A stretch of 58,050 nucleotides of DNA from Methanobrevibacter sp. (GCF_017468685.1 NZ_JAFUHT010000083.1:1-58050), one strand, 5' to 3'. Shown: positions 17,733 to 28,400, numbered from the stretch's first letter. Notes: generated by a model not told the origin, from the sequence alone. Made by a program: numbers and translations.

Positions 17733-19211
17733 ATGACAGAGACAAAAAAATCAGAATGGAATAGTAATCTTGCATTTATGATGGCAATGATTGGTTCTGC
17801 TGTAGGTCTTGGAAACATTTGGCGTTTCCCAAATGTATTATACTCAAACGGTGGAGGATCATTCATGATTCCATACATCGTTTCATTATTCTTACTTGGT
17901 ATTTCATTTGTTCTAGTAGAATACGCAGTAGGATTTAAGTTCAAAAAGTCAATTGCAAGAATTCTATTTTCAGTTAGTAAAAAATTAGAGCCAGTAGCAT
18001 GGTTCATATTGTTAATCGTATTTTTAATCACAACATATTATGTTTGTGTTGTTGGATGGGATTTTATATACATTATACTAAGTTTAACAAAAGCATGGGG
18101 AGCTAATCCTGACTTATACTTTGCAAACAACGTATTGCATGCAACTGATTCAATGTCTGGACTGTTCACCATTGTTCCGAATGTTCTTGTATCCGTATTT
18201 ATAATTTGGTTTTTAGCATGGTTCATTATCAAAAGAGACTTGAATGACGGAATCGGTAATGTAAGTAAAATATTACTTCCATTATTATGCGCAATCGTTG
18301 TAATTATCGTTGCATTCTCTTTGACTTTGCCGGGAGCTTCAGTTGGTTATACTCAAATTTTCACACCGGATTGGTCTGCATTAACTAATCTTGATGTATG
18401 GCTGGCCGCATTTGGACAAATTGTATTCTCATTAAGTTTAGGTATGGCAATTGCAATGACATATGCAAGCTACCTGCCTGAAGGTTCAAAACTGGTGGAC
18501 AATGCAATAATCGTTGCATTTTCAAACTCCGGATTTGAAGTATTTAACTCCATTGGAATATTCTCCATTTTAGGATTCATGACAGTGACCAGCGGAATTC
18601 CTTTTAATGAGCTTGTAACTGAAGGAACAGGTTTAGCATTTGTTGTTTTCCCACAAGTATTCAATACAATGGGAGGAGCAGCATACATTATAGGACCGTT
18701 ATTCTTCTTATGTATCCTATTTGCGGGAATCACATCAGTTATTGCACTTCTTGAAGGAGTATGTTACTCAATTTCAGAAAAATTCCTCATTGAACGTAAA
18801 AAGACAGCGACAGTAGTGTGTATTATTGGATTCTTAATTTCATGCATCTTTGCAACAGGTGCTGGAAGTACAATTTTAGGAATATTCGATGTATACTTGA
18901 ATAATTTCGCATTGTTATTCGCAATACTTCTCGAATGTATAATCTTTGGTTGGGTTTACAAATTTGATGACTTGATTGAAACACTAAACAACAACTCATC
19001 AATTAAAGTTGGTAAAACCTGGAAAGCAGTAATCAAATACATATTGCCAATATGTATCTTCGGTCTTTGGGCTCAAGGAGTCTACTCCACAATTTTCACT
19101 GCAGACGGATTAAGCAGAACAGTAATGTTAATATTAACAATACTTCTAATTGTTATTCCGTTCATCTTTGCGAAATTGCCTGCTATCAACAAAGAGTACT
19201 ACAACGTGTAA
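17733..19211 (+). CDS. Sodium-dependent transporter, NSS (SNF) family
   Basis: A 492-residue membrane protein of the neurotransmitter:sodium symporter family. The TM1 signature AMIGSAVGLGNIWRFPNVLYSNGGGSFMIPY is complete, with the unwound Gly-rich segment that binds Na+ and substrate. About 11-12 membrane helices follow (WLAAFGQIVFSLSLGMAIAMTYASYL is TM6-7; GITSVIALLEGVCYSISE is TM8). Prokaryotic members import amino acids; the substrate here is unknown. The ribosome binding site is GTGATAAT and the TATA box is at about 17680-17689. A strong terminator follows. Confidence 0.93.
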   Translation: MTETKKSEWNSNLAFMMAMIGSAVGLGNIWRFPNVLYSNGGGSFMIPYIVSLFLLGISFVLVEYAVGFKFKKSIARILFSVSKKLEPVAWFILLIVFLITTYYVCVVGWDFIYIILSLTKAWGANPDLYFANNVLHATDSMSGLFTIVPNVLVSVFIIWFLAWFIIKRDLNDGIGNVSKILLPLLCAIVVIIVAFSLTLPGASVGYTQIFTPDWSALTNLDVWLAAFGQIVFSLSLGMAIAMTYASYLPEGSKLVDNAIIVAFSNSGFEVFNSIGIFSILGFMTVTSGIPFNELVTEGTGLAFVVFPQVFNTMGGAAYIIGPLFFLCILFAGITSVIALLEGVCYSISEKFLIERKKTATVVCIIGFLISCIFATGAGSTILGIFDVYLNNFALLFAILLECIIFGWVYKFDDLIETLNNNSSIKVGKTWKAVIKYILPICIFGLWAQGVYSTIFTADGLSRTVMLILTILLIVIPFIFAKLPAINKEYYNV

Positions 19212-19221
19212 AATTGCTTTT

Positions 19222-19245
19222 AAATAGCTAAATTATTAGCTATTT
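19222..19245 (+). terminator. Strong hairpin terminator after the NSS transporter
   Basis: AAATAGCTAA-ATTA-TTAGCTATTT is a perfect 10-bp stem, followed by a T8 run at 19248-19255 and further T tracts. Confidence 0.8.
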
Positions 19246-19347
19246 ACTTTTTTTATTTTATTTTAAAAAATTTACATCATTTATAACTTCTTATTTTAAA
19301 TATTATTACGTTAATACTAATAATAAGAATTTTTAAGAGGTTAAAAA

Positions 19348-20145
19348 ATGATAAAAGTTTCTTCTATTAAACAATATATGTACTGTCCCATGAAGCTATA
19401 TCTCCAAACTCATGTGGACAAACATGAAAATAAAGATTACCAACTGGCAGTTGAAATAAAAAAGCTTAAAATTGACATTCAGGATTTGATTAAGAAAAAC
19501 ATGCGCAAAGTCAAAAAGGAAATGGTGCTTAGTGAAATTGAAAGCGTTTTATCAGATAACATTGATCCCTACATTAAAAGCACAACAAACGCAATAAAAT
19601 CCATGAATTTAGGACTTGAAGCATCAAAAATTAATGAGATTATCGATAACGCCTACTTCAGCATAAAAATAACTGCATTAAAAATAAAACAATCCATGAC
19701 CATACTTGACAAAAATGCATTTGAAATCATAGATATGTTCTTCCCAAATTGCATGTACTCCTACTTAATAAAGGATGATAGCTTAGATATAATCGGAACA
19801 TGCGACAAGATTGAAATAATTGATGGAAAATACTACCCCGTACTTCTTAAAAATGGAAATCCTCCACTTAAAGGAGTGTGGAAAACCGATTCCATAGAAT
19901 TAGTTTCAAATGCTATTCTAATCGAAGAAGAATTTGCTACCGATGTATATGTTGGCTTTGTTGATTATGAAAAGATAGGAGACAGAAGACCTGTAGTGAT
20001 GGATGTTGATTTAAGAAAATCCTATTTTGACACCCTTCGTGAAGTAAAAGAAATTATTGAAAATAAAAAAATGCCTGATGTTAAAAAAAGTTCTAAAAAA
20101 TGTGAAAAATGCGAGTATAATGAAATATGTTTTAAAAATGGTTAG
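19348..20145 (+). CDS. Cas4-like (DUF83) Fe-S protein with an altered active site
   Basis: 265 residues of the Dna2/Cas4 RecB-like nuclease family. Four cysteines match the Cas4 Fe-S cluster: one in QYMYCPMKLYL near residue 12 and three in CEKCEYNEIC near the C-terminus. The nuclease motif GTCDKIEIIDGKYYPVLLKNG keeps the Asp and the Lys, but the acid normally two residues before the Lys is Leu (expected PVExK, seen PVLLK). Nuclease activity may therefore be lost. Residues 35-125 form a long Lys-rich helical insertion. No CRISPR array or other cas gene is nearby, so a non-CRISPR role is likely. The ribosome binding site is AAGAGGTTAAAAA. Confidence 0.75.
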   Translation: MIKVSSIKQYMYCPMKLYLQTHVDKHENKDYQLAVEIKKLKIDIQDLIKKNMRKVKKEMVLSEIESVLSDNIDPYIKSTTNAIKSMNLGLEASKINEIIDNAYFSIKITALKIKQSMTILDKNAFEIIDMFFPNCMYSYLIKDDSLDIIGTCDKIEIIDGKYYPVLLKNGNPPLKGVWKTDSIELVSNAILIEEEFATDVYVGFVDYEKIGDRRPVVMDVDLRKSYFDTLREVKEIIENKKMPDVKKSSKKCEKCEYNEICFKNG

Positions 20146-20165
20146 GGAGTTAATTGACAACTCCC
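20145..20165. terminator. Hairpin between convergent genes
   Basis: GGGAGTT-AATTGAC-AACTCCC gives a 7-bp stem between the Cas4-like gene and ehbQ. There is no clear T run, so its role as a terminator is uncertain. Confidence 0.45.
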
Positions 20166-20190
20166 CTTCCTATACGTCCATAAACATGAA

Positions 20191-20850
20191 TTAAAATTTG
20201 ATGTTGTCTCCTAAACGTTCAATATTAAATACTGCAGTATCCGCTATTGACATTACCGCAAGGACACCCGCCTGAATTGGATCAGTTATGATTAAATCGG
20301 CGTACTGAGTTACACTGCCCGGCATATTAAGACAAATCACGATTAATTTACTTTCCTCTTTTACTTTTTTAACGGCTTCTGTGATTTCTCCACCCATAAG
20401 TGAACCCGCCAATACCAATACACTTACACGAGGAAGTCTAGAAATCGCTTCAACAGCTTCAGCAATTGGCTGTTCTCCAACTAATGGAATAGTATCAACA
20501 CTAATGCGTTCACCACGTATATTATGCCTATCAGCTTCAGTAATAGCACCCATTGCCACTTGAGACACCTGTGCACCACCACCAACGATGATTATACGTT
20601 TTCCATAAATATCCAATTGTGAACCATGCAATTCTACGGATTTTACCTCACCGATATTTTCCAAGTCTGAAACCAACTCATCAATATCCTCTACATGCTC
20701 AAGCTCTAAGTTAATAGAACCCATATTGTTTTTTTCAACAAAAAGATGAACATAACTAATATTAGCACCATGAGATGTGATAACATCAGTAATGTCATCC
20801 AAAACTCCTTTTTTCTCGTAAGTTTTTATTGTTAAAGTATAATCACTCAT
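20191..20850 (-). CDS. ehbQ: Ehb operon last gene, ACT-domain protein (EhbQ)
   Basis: 219 residues: an N-terminal ACT domain ([37 protein letters not shown], 1-75) and a C-terminal Rossmann-like part ([27 protein letters not shown], then [21 protein letters not shown]), now called DUF5612. It has no membrane segment, so it is probably a regulatory or assembly factor that binds a small ligand. It overlaps the end of ehbP by 8 bp. Position 17 of 17 in the operon matches EhbQ of Methanothermobacter; the assignment rests on order. Confidence 0.75.
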   Translation of the reverse strand: MSDYTLTIKTYEKKGVLDDITDVITSHGANISYVHLFVEKNNMGSINLELEHVEDIDELVSDLENIGEVKSVELHGSQLDIYGKRIIIVGGGAQVSQVAMGAITEADRHNIRGERISVDTIPLVGEQPIAEAVEAISRLPRVSVLVLAGSLMGGEITEAVKKVKEESKLIVICLNMPGSVTQYADLIITDPIQAGVLAVMSIADTAVFNIERLGDNIKF

Positions 20851-21106
20851 TTTTTGGCCTTACTTTATCAAGTTCTGCATGCGCTCTTTTCCACATGCTT
20901 AAATAATTATCGTCCTTTGTAACTGGAATAACTTCAAGACCCAAGTTCCTATGTTCCTGAATCCATTCCTCATGAAATACAGGTATTTCAATTTTTATTG
21001 GTTCAGAGGTTTTATTTACAATAATAAGATCTCTGTATGGGAAATCCCATTCGACAATATATCCTCCAAGACTTACCATGTGATACGGCCTCATAACAAA
21101 TTTCAT
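20843..21106 (-). CDS. ehbP: Energy-converting hydrogenase B subunit P
   Basis: A small soluble protein of 87 residues with no cofactor motif ([40 protein letters not shown]). Function is unknown. It is assigned by size and position between the NuoH-like EhbO (12-bp gap) and EhbQ (8-bp overlap). Confidence 0.75.
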   Translation of the reverse strand: MKFVMRPYHMVSLGGYIVEWDFPYRDLIIVNKTSEPIKIEIPVFHEEWIQEHRNLGLEVIPVTKDDNYLSMWKRAHAELDKVRPKNE

Positions 21107-21118
21107 AAATAATTCCTC

Positions 21119-22117
21119 CTATAATAATCCAAGTACAATAGATAAAATTCCAAGTAATGTAGCGCCTAAAATTGTCGGTAACAATTGCCTATTTGTAAAT
21201 ACTGGGCTGAATGCTGAGAAAATTCCCATCATAAAGACAAAAATTAATGCTACAATAATATTTACAATTATTCCCCATGACATGATTGTTGGCGGAACTC
21301 CAATGAATAACACTGAAAATATTGCACCAAGCACAAACATGAAAAATCCACGAGTTAAGAATACAACTGCTCTGTATTTAGCCGCATATTCCATGTATGG
21401 TCCTTCAATTACATCGCTTTTAGCTTTAATAATAGAAAATGGATATTCATTTAATATAATCATGTAACCAATGAAAAATACAATAGCGGCGATTCCACCG
21501 GACACTGTGAATAAGAATGGTCCGTTTGCTTGCTGAAATGCCACAATATCCTGTAGAAATATGCTTCTTGCAGCAGTTACTGGAGCAAATAACGCCAAGT
21601 ATAATGGGAATGAACCGTAAGTAATCATTCTTAAAGATCTTTTTGCACTTATATCCTCAATGAATGAACGAGTTGCATTATTGTGGACCGCACCTTTAAT
21701 TTGGTCAGGGAAAGGCATATTGACTGACATTACAGATTTAGACAATGCCCCCATAAGCACATAGCAGATTTCTTCAACTTTTAAAAATCCGACAATTGCA
21801 ACTAAACTTGCAAGTGCGGGAATTTTATAAGCTTCAGGAGTGAGTGCAATCAATACACATAAAACCACAATGAAACATATAATTGGCAATGCTTTGTATA
21901 ATCCTGAAACTGGAGATGAGACTTCAACATTTTCCTTAAACATGAATTTGATTGGAGCCATTATTCCCGGAGCAATAACTTTTGGCCCAATTCTCTGTTG
22001 AATTCTAGCGTGAATGTATTTTCTTTCAATTCCCGGAAGGAATGTTGATACTATGAAACAAACTAGCACTGTAAGGATTACTGCAAGAACTGAATTAATA
22101 ATAGTATTTGAAAACAT
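21119..22117 (-). CDS. ehbO: Energy-converting hydrogenase B subunit O (NuoH/HycD-like)
   Basis: 332 residues with 8 or more membrane helices. It anchors the hydrogenase arm to the membrane and forms the quinone-site-like channel of complex I relatives. Family marks are ERKYIHARIQQRIGPKVIAPG near 28, then the acidic loop KVEEICYVLMGALSKSVMSVNMP and EYPFSIIKAKSDVIEGPYMEYAAKYRA (near 215). It lies 4 bp downstream of ehbN. Confidence 0.92.
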   Translation of the reverse strand: MFSNTIINSVLAVILTVLVCFIVSTFLPGIERKYIHARIQQRIGPKVIAPGIMAPIKFMFKENVEVSSPVSGLYKALPIICFIVVLCVLIALTPEAYKIPALASLVAIVGFLKVEEICYVLMGALSKSVMSVNMPFPDQIKGAVHNNATRSFIEDISAKRSLRMITYGSFPLYLALFAPVTAARSIFLQDIVAFQQANGPFLFTVSGGIAAIVFFIGYMIILNEYPFSIIKAKSDVIEGPYMEYAAKYRAVVFLTRGFFMFVLGAIFSVLFIGVPPTIMSWGIIVNIIVALIFVFMMGIFSAFSPVFTNRQLLPTILGATLLGILSIVLGLL

Positions 22118-22121
22118 GATT

Positions 22122-23249
22122 CTATCTCCTTATAATCTCTATTGCCCTATCAGTACATGTGAAACATGGGTCACATTGTACAATACATAATTGAGCATCA
22201 GTTATTTGATCACCAATACATGCATATTGCATCGCACCGATATTTGCCATAGAAGGAGTTCTTATAATACAATGTCTTACCCTTCCACTTTCCAAGGAAT
22301 ATGAATGATATAAAGTTCCCCTTGGAACTTCAATATAACTTTCGCTAAGTTCTGTGTCAAACATTTCCCAGTCACGGTTTACTACCTTACCTTCTGGAAT
22401 GTTTGCAATAGCTTGTCTTATGATTTTAATTGATTCGAATGACTCTAATGCCCTCATAATCAAGTTTGATTTAACGTCGCCATCAGGCTGTGTGATAATA
22501 TTGAAATCAAAGTCATCATATTCAAACATTGTTGTTCTCAAATCTCTTGCAACACCAGTCGCCCTGAGAGTTGGTCCTGTAACAGCAAGTTCAATTGCTT
22601 GCTTTTGAGGTAGGACTCCTATTCCAGTGACCCTAGATAACAATATAGAATCTGCCATAAACCTATCAACAAAGCCTGTAAGTCCTTCTTCCAGTGCATT
22701 CATATCATTCTTAAGTCTTAATAGTTTAGCTTCATCCAAATCACATCTTGGCCTTACTCCACCTAAAACAGAGCAACCATACTGTACACGGTTTCCCCCA
22801 ATCATTGCAAGCAATTCCATGACTATTTCTCTCATATAGAATACTCTCATTGAAAATGTTTCATGAGACAATACCTCACAACCGTGTGCCAAATACAAGA
22901 AATGAGAGTGCAAACGTTCAAGTTCACTCATGATTACACGAATATATTTAGCCCTTTCCGGAATTTCAATACCTAAACCTAATTCAGCAGTCCTGCATGA
23001 ATTCCATATATGTGCATTTGAACATATTCCACAAATTTTTTCAGTTAAGGCATTTGCTTTTTCAACCGGAAGTCCTTCCATGATCCTTTCTATTCCCCTA
23101 TGATTAACACCAATAGTTATTTCAGCTTCTTGAACTATCTCATCTTCAACAAAAAGCCTGACCCTATATGGTTCCAATGCAGCAGGGTGAACTGTACCCA
23201 ATGGAATTTCAGTTTCAATTATTTCGCTTCTTGGTACTTTTTCATCCAT
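22122..23249 (-). CDS. ehbN: Energy-converting hydrogenase B large subunit (NiFe)
   Basis: The catalytic [NiFe] subunit of 375 residues. Both metal-binding motifs are present: L1 [10 protein letters not shown] near 71 and L2 [10 protein letters not shown] near the C-terminus, so the Ni-Fe site should be intact. [19 protein letters not shown] and [19 protein letters not shown] (near 113) are typical of the NuoD/HycE family. It ends 14 residues after the first L2 Cys, without the His-terminated peptide of standard hydrogenases, as in other Ech/Ehb types. It lies 11 bp downstream of ehbM. Confidence 0.95.
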   Translation of the reverse strand: MDEKVPRSEIIETEIPLGTVHPAALEPYRVRLFVEDEIVQEAEITIGVNHRGIERIMEGLPVEKANALTEKICGICSNAHIWNSCRTAELGLGIEIPERAKYIRVIMSELERLHSHFLYLAHGCEVLSHETFSMRVFYMREIVMELLAMIGGNRVQYGCSVLGGVRPRCDLDEAKLLRLKNDMNALEEGLTGFVDRFMADSILLSRVTGIGVLPQKQAIELAVTGPTLRATGVARDLRTTMFEYDDFDFNIITQPDGDVKSNLIMRALESFESIKIIRQAIANIPEGKVVNRDWEMFDTELSESYIEVPRGTLYHSYSLESGRVRHCIIRTPSMANIGAMQYACIGDQITDAQLCIVQCDPCFTCTDRAIEIIRR

Positions 23250-23260
23250 CTAACTCCTCC

Positions 23261-23707
23261 TTAATCTGCATCCAATAATGTAGGTAAAAGTGATACAACT
23301 CCAGCTAAAACATCTTGTGGCCTTACAGCACAACCTGGAACTTTTGCATCAACAGGTATAATATTTTCGACTGGACCTTCAATTTCCTCTGAAGGAATGT
23401 CACCATAACAATTCTTATAAACACCACCCATCAGCGCACAACTTCCTGCAGCTACAACTAATTTCGGATTAGGAATAGCTTCATATATTGCTTCCAATGG
23501 TTTTCTATTTAAATGTGTAACCGGACCTGTGACAACAAGCACATCCGCTTCACGAGGATTCCAGGTTAAAAACACATTATACTGTTCAGCGTCAAAACGA
23601 GGAGACAATATTGAATTTACAATTTCAATGTCGCAACCATTACATCCACCGGTATACACCAACATGATATGTATTGCCCTTGCTCTTGAAAATGATTTAA
23701 TTCCCAT
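23261..23707 (-). CDS. ehbM: Energy-converting hydrogenase B small subunit (NuoB-like)
   Basis: 148 residues. It binds the proximal [4Fe-4S] cluster: GGCNGCDIE (CxxC) near 27, SCALMGG near 94 and PGCAVRP near 130 supply four Cys. It passes electrons from the Ni-Fe site to EhbL and EhbK. It starts immediately after the ehbL stop codon. Confidence 0.94.
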   Translation of the reverse strand: MGIKSFSRARAIHIMLVYTGGCNGCDIEIVNSILSPRFDAEQYNVFLTWNPREADVLVVTGPVTHLNRKPLEAIYEAIPNPKLVVAAGSCALMGGVYKNCYGDIPSEEIEGPVENIIPVDAKVPGCAVRPQDVLAGVVSLLPTLLDAD

Positions 23708-24199
23708 CTAATCACCATCCTCCCTATTTCTTAACACTGAATTATCAGATAAGTACTGTGCAATGAATTTGAGTTTATCGTCAGAAATTTTAAATGGCTT
23801 GTCCAACATTTCAGCAACGTCAACTTCCTGATCTCCAACATTGCTTGGATGAACTGTTCCCTTTTCACCATAAAGTGAAAATACCGGACAGAAATCATGA
23901 CAATAATAACAGACTACACATTTTTCAAGATTAATTTCAGGTACTTCATCTTTAGTCCAATTATCAGTTAATTTAACTGGATTCGCTAATTTTTTCATCT
24001 CAATTGCACCTGTCGGACAGACATTAGCACAACCAGCACATCCAATGCATGCCTTTTCATCAACCCTATCATCGACTTTAACGGATAGTGTTGCTATCTG
24101 GTTACGCATGTCCATATCTGTAACCCTATCAGCTGCAAAAAAGATTCTTTTAAAGTTGGTAAAAGCTCCTTCCAAAGCTATTCTTAGTATACTGCTCAT
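23708..24199 (-). CDS. ehbL: Energy-converting hydrogenase B ferredoxin subunit L
   Basis: 163 residues with two [4Fe-4S] motifs, CIGCAGCANVCP (near 51) and CVVCYYCHDFCP (near 95), like the NuoI/MbhN subunit. It relays electrons from the small subunit to soluble or polyferredoxin acceptors. It lies directly downstream of ehbK with no gap. Confidence 0.93.
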   Translation of the reverse strand: MSSILRIALEGAFTNFKRIFFAADRVTDMDMRNQIATLSVKVDDRVDEKACIGCAGCANVCPTGAIEMKKLANPVKLTDNWTKDEVPEINLEKCVVCYYCHDFCPVFSLYGEKGTVHPSNVGDQEVDVAEMLDKPFKISDDKLKFIAQYLSDNSVLRNREDGD

Positions 24200-25609
24200 T
24201 TAAATACCCTCTATTGAATCTTTAAAATTTCTCTCGAATAAAAATGCCCTTGCAGGACATGCATTCTTACATGCTCCACAATAAGTACAATTTTCATCAT
24301 TAACTACATAATTGCCGTCAACTTTTTCAATTGCATCATATGAACAAATTCCATAGCAAACTCCACAATGCATACATAATTTTTGTTCAATGAAGTTAAA
24401 TCCGTCTTTAATTTCATTTTTATACATTGTTGATTTTGGAATTGCATCAACCGGACAATGCACAGCACAATTTTCACACAAAATACACTTGTCAAGTGCC
24501 ACTGAGATTTTTCCTCTGTTCAATGTGATTGCATCCTCCTGACATACTTCAACACAAATTCCACAGGAGATACAATCCTTGCTGACATTTCCATCCCATG
24601 TTTGTGTCATGAATTGACGTGCATATGCTTCATCACAAACTTGCACACATTTACCACAACTTACACAGAATCCTGCAAGTGTTGGAAGCTCTGCATCATC
24701 ATACTCGTCATAGATGAACATTTCTTCATCTTCACGCAATGTGTGAACTGGACAATGGCTAATTGCCACATCATGAGCAATATTTTCTGTATCACTTGTT
24801 GGATCATATCTTAATTTTCCACCATCCTTTTTAAGTGATCCATTTTCACATAAATCTGCACATAATCCACAGTTAAGACAAGATATGATTTTTCCAGTTG
24901 CCTTCTGATTTAATTTATTAATTATGATTTTGAAATCATCAACAGAAATCGCATTGTGCGGACATGCCTTTAAACAATTAAGACAAAGTGTACATGAGGA
25001 ATGATTTACAATTTGATGCTTGTTCATAGATTCGTTTGGACAAACATCCGCACATAATCTGCATTCTCTACAAATTCCCTCATCCCTGTCTACTTTAACA
25101 TGTATTGCACCTGTAGGACAATACTCTTCACACCTTCCACATAAAATACATTTTTCCGTATCAGTTCCAAAGTAGGACCTTGAAACCTCAGTGACCCTAT
25201 TTTCACTTTTATGAGGCACTTTATCAAGTGGAGGATTCAAAATATTTAATGATTTGATTAAAGTAATCTGCTTGTCTTTTTCAAGTTCAAAACCATCAAT
25301 ACGAGAATCAGGATGTTCTTCTGCACATACTCCGCAACGTGAACAAATTCCATAAACGATTCCGTCTTCAATGGTTATATTGTTTGTTGGACAATTGTAC
25401 ATGCACATTCCACAGCCATTACATTTAGCTCTGTCTACAACATATCCACCATAGCTATTCTTGAATATTGCATGATTAGGACAGTTTTCATAACAGATTC
25501 CACAAGTAAGACAGCTGAATGGAATTCCATTAACCAATCTAATAGATTTTGTAGGACATGTTTTAATACAATCTCCTTTTTCTTCACCTGTATTAAGCGT
25601 TAAAAACAT
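24200..25609 (-). CDS. ehbK: Polyferredoxin EhbK
   Basis: 469 residues made of ferredoxin repeats. I count 12 full CxxCxxC motifs, for example CLTCGICYENCP, CNGCGMCMYNCP, CILCGRCEEYCP, CTLCLNCLKACP, CISCGICVEVC and CTYCGACKNACP, plus a partial CIKTCP at the N-terminus and an isolated SHCP. One motif (CSRCGVCAEEHP) has His in place of the fourth Cys. The number of clusters bound cannot be fixed from sequence. It is an electron wire between the hydrogenase and its low-potential acceptors. Confidence 0.93.
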   Translation of the reverse strand: MFLTLNTGEEKGDCIKTCPTKSIRLVNGIPFSCLTCGICYENCPNHAIFKNSYGGYVVDRAKCNGCGMCMYNCPTNNITIEDGIVYGICSRCGVCAEEHPDSRIDGFELEKDKQITLIKSLNILNPPLDKVPHKSENRVTEVSRSYFGTDTEKCILCGRCEEYCPTGAIHVKVDRDEGICRECRLCADVCPNESMNKHQIVNHSSCTLCLNCLKACPHNAISVDDFKIIINKLNQKATGKIISCLNCGLCADLCENGSLKKDGGKLRYDPTSDTENIAHDVAISHCPVHTLREDEEMFIYDEYDDAELPTLAGFCVSCGKCVQVCDEAYARQFMTQTWDGNVSKDCISCGICVEVCQEDAITLNRGKISVALDKCILCENCAVHCPVDAIPKSTMYKNEIKDGFNFIEQKLCMHCGVCYGICSYDAIEKVDGNYVVNDENCTYCGACKNACPARAFLFERNFKDSIEGI

Positions 25610-25621
25610 TATAAAAACTCC

Positions 25622-25870
25622 TTATTTACTCCTTGCAAATATTAGTTTGCCTACAAAAATTCCTATTAAAGCAGATAAAAATGCAGTGGAAATCGGTAAA
25701 TCTGTATAAAACGGATAGTTACCAGATTGCCATGCCACAATAATTCCTGCAATAATTATTATTAAAAATGACCCAAGAGTGAAATGAGTATCATTAACAT
25801 TAAGTTTAATCTGTGAACCTATAACCAAACCTAATATCAATCCAAATATTATTGGTCCAAGAGATAACAT
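25622..25870 (-). CDS. ehbJ: Energy-converting hydrogenase B membrane subunit J
   Basis: 82 residues with three membrane helices (about 3-20, 34-50, 60-78) and no cofactor site. It is assigned by order between ehbI (1-bp overlap) and ehbK (12-bp gap). Confidence 0.78.
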   Translation of the reverse strand: MLSLGPIIFGLILGLVIGSQIKLNVNDTHFTLGSFLIIIIAGIIVAWQSGNYPFYTDLPISTAFLSALIGIFVGKLIFARSK

Positions 25871-26346
25871 TATTCACCCTCCTCAACAAGTTTCTTAAAA
25901 CCTGCAAATGCAATAACAATTGAAGACAATCCCACGAATACCTTTAAACCTACAAATATGTTAAGGTATGGAATTATTCCTGCATTTGTAACATCAGGAT
26001 AGTGGAATGCAGCTTGAATTGCTTGAGGAACAACATTCAATAAATCAGTTCCCACATTGTATAGGAAAAATCCTCCAACAAACAAACCGATCAAACCGAA
26101 TATGATGAAACCTAATGCTCCAACAGATTCTAAGACTTCAATATATAAATGTGACAATTCCAATGGAGAATTACCTAATCCATAAACAAGAATAGATAAT
26201 ATTATACCACTCGCTATCATTGCACCACCTTGGAAACCTCCACCCGGAGTGATGTGACCTCCAAGAATGGTCATTACACCTAAACAAATCAATATAATTG
26301 ATATTGGCAAGGATATAAGTTTTAAAATCACACTACCTTGACTCAT
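25870..26346 (-). CDS. ehbI: Energy-converting hydrogenase B subunit I (MnhB/MrpB-like)
   Basis: 158 residues with four membrane helices and the MrpB signature [22 protein letters not shown] near 29. Mrp-type subunits belong to the ion-translocating arm. It overlaps ehbH by 4 bp. Confidence 0.85.
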   Translation of the reverse strand: MSQGSVILKLISLPISIILICLGVMTILGGHITPGGGFQGGAMIASGIILSILVYGLGNSPLELSHLYIEVLESVGALGFIIFGLIGLFVGGFFLYNVGTDLLNVVPQAIQAAFHYPDVTNAGIIPYLNIFVGLKVFVGLSSIVIAFAGFKKLVEEGE

Positions 26347-26630
26347 CTTTTATCCCCCAATAATCCTCTGCCGAATATTAATAAAACCACTAATCCAGCA
26401 GTTAACAATATAATTGATTCACCTAAAGTATCGTATGCTCTAAAATCAAAGATTACAACAGTAACCATGTTTGGAGCAATTTGAGTTCCTAAAGCATTAT
26501 AAATATTACTTACACCAGGATTAATCATGCTACTTATATTAAATATCGCATCAAGCAAAGTAATAGAAAATACTGCTGTTAAAACTGCTGCAAGCAAATT
26601 GCGAATTGTAGTGTTAGACAAGGTTACCAC
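26343..26630 (-). CDS. ehbH: Energy-converting hydrogenase B subunit H
   Basis: 95 residues with two membrane helices and the segment [30 protein letters not shown], the conserved DTLGE motif of the MbhE/MrpA C-terminal region. It is part of the ion-pumping arm and overlaps ehbG by 17 bp. Confidence 0.83.
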   Translation of the reverse strand: MVTLSNTTIRNLLAAVLTAVFSITLLDAIFNISSMINPGVSNIYNALGTQIAPNMVTVVIFDFRAYDTLGESIILLTAGLVVLLIFGRGLLGDKR

Positions 26631-26949
26631 CCCAGTACATGAATGTTACAATTAAAGCAAGAGTTACAACTGCATAAAATAACATTTTCTCTAAAGAATC
26701 TTCCTGTTCTATTTTGAATTTAGGAATAAGTGGAATATTTGAAATAAGAACAATTGCGAGTATCAATGTCACCAATCCTGCAAGCAAAACGCTCACATGT
26801 CTTAAAAGTATTGCAGCCAACACCAATGACACTATTAAAAATATTTCAGCTGTAATGCTTCCTGAAACATCTGCATTGGTTACAGGTCCCGGTGAGAATA
26901 ATTTCTTGAATTGTTTTACAACATCAAATATTTGATCATACAATTTCAT
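26614..26949 (-). CDS. ehbG: Energy-converting hydrogenase B membrane subunit G
   Basis: 111 residues with about three membrane helices (32-50, 52-72, 88-106). There is no recognisable motif of its own. Name assigned from order; it overlaps ehbF by 4 bp. Confidence 0.78.
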   Translation of the reverse strand: MKLYDQIFDVVKQFKKLFSPGPVTNADVSGSITAEIFLIVSLVLAAILLRHVSVLLAGLVTLILAIVLISNIPLIPKFKIEQEDSLEKMLFYAVVTLALIVTFMYWGGNLV

Positions 26950-28400
26950 AATATCCCTCCAACAAAGTTAGAAATTCCGTTTGTAACTATATCTGGGAAG
27001 ATACCTAATAATACAACAATTATTAACAATATTCCCATAGCAAAAATCATTGCTCTTGGAACATCTTTATTTTCCAATTCCAACTCATTTGGTTTTGGTT
27101 TTAAAAACATTGCATAATATGTTTTTACAAACACTACAAATGTAGCTATACTGACCATAATAGCTAAAATAGATATTTCTGGGAATCCACAATTAAGTGA
27201 TGCTTGAACAAGCATTAATTTGGATTGGAAACCACTTAAAGGAGGAACTCCTGCCATTGCAAGACCTGCAATTAAAAGCATTATACCAACTTTTGGATGG
27301 TATGCTAAAAGTCCACCTAATTTTCTTGTATCTACCTCATTTGTTGCATTTACTATTGCACCAAATCCTATGAATAATAATGCGGTAATTACGATTTCAT
27401 TCAATGCTTGGAAAAGTCCTGCTGTAATTGAAAAGTTTGTTCCAAGCCCAATACCTAATCCTATGAAACCTAATTCCCCTACTGCTAAAAATCCAATCAT
27501 TCTTCTAAAGTCAGTTTGGGTTAATGCAAGAGAGACACCCAATATCATAGCCAAGATAGAGAAGAATATTATGAGAACTTCGAAGATTGGAAGTGAGGAG
27601 TAAATTCTAAACATTATTAATACGATTGAAATCATTGAAATAACTGTAAATGATTGCAAGAGTGCTGCTCCATGAGGTTCAGCTTTTGAGTAAACTCCAG
27701 ATTTTATAGTATGGAATGGTGGTAAACCAGATGCATATAACCAACCAAAGAATATTAAACCGAGTGATAATAAAAATACTGGAGATGTAGCGTCAACTAA
27801 ACCCATATGCACAGCTGTAGCTATATCTGTAACATTTACACTACCAGTTAATGCAAGTAGGAATCCGATTCCCAAAAGCATCATCGGAGAACCGATTGAT
27901 CCTAAAATCATATATTTCAATGCCATTTCATAACTGTAATCTATTGAAGACGCTGCAACTATTCCCACTTGTGCTAGCGCTAGAATTTCAAAGAACACAA
28001 ACATGTGGAATATATCATCAGTTAAAATCATTGCTGTTACAGCCGCAGTACCCAAGAACAACAGGAACAAATATGGTCCTGAGACTTTTTTGTATTTAGT
28101 TAGGTAAATGAATACAACTAGGAATGTTAAAAGTCCAATTGCCCCTATAAATATTTGTTGCAAGAATGTAAATGAGTAGGTAATTGCCGGATGATACATT
28201 ATTCCTGTTACATTATCCAACATTGGCTCATAACCGCCGAAGTAGTGTAGACCATAATTAGACAATATTGGAATCAACGGCAGGCATATTGCTACAACAA
28301 AAGCAAATATTTTTGTAACCTTATTGAATTTTGAAAAGGCACTAATCAATAATGCTGCCATGAGAGGAACAATAACCATAAGTGGAATTAATTCATTCAT
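26946..28400 (-). CDS. ehbF: Energy-converting hydrogenase B subunit F (NuoM/N, MrpD-like)
   Basis: 484 residues with about 14 membrane helices; the antiporter-like ion pump subunit. The core proton_antipo_M region includes [17 protein letters not shown] (near 131, with the key Glu), [33 protein letters not shown] (near 217, the Lys/His helix), [19 protein letters not shown] and [15 protein letters not shown] (near 385). It overlaps ehbE by 8 bp. Confidence 0.93.
   Translation of the reverse strand: MNELIPLMVIVPLMAALLISAFSKFNKVTKIFAFVVAICLPLIPILSNYGLHYFGGYEPMLDNVTGIMYHPAITYSFTFLQQIFIGAIGLLTFLVVFIYLTKYKKVSGPYLFLLFLGTAAVTAMILTDDIFHMFVFFEILALAQVGIVAASSIDYSYEMALKYMILGSIGSPMMLLGIGFLLALTGSVNVTDIATAVHMGLVDATSPVFLLSLGLIFFGWLYASGLPPFHTIKSGVYSKAEPHGAALLQSFTVISMISIVLIMFRIYSSLPIFEVLIIFFSILAMILGVSLALTQTDFRRMIGFLAVGELGFIGLGIGLGTNFSITAGLFQALNEIVITALLFIGFGAIVNATNEVDTRKLGGLLAYHPKVGIMLLIAGLAMAGVPPLSGFQSKLMLVQASLNCGFPEISILAIMVSIATFVVFVKTYYAMFLKPKPNELELENKDVPRAMIFAMGILLIIVVLLGIFPDIVTNGISNFVGGIL

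Noticed and set aside
19348-20145. A CRISPR-Cas locus suggested by the Cas4-like gene
   Set aside because: No repeat-spacer array and no other cas gene anywhere in the window.
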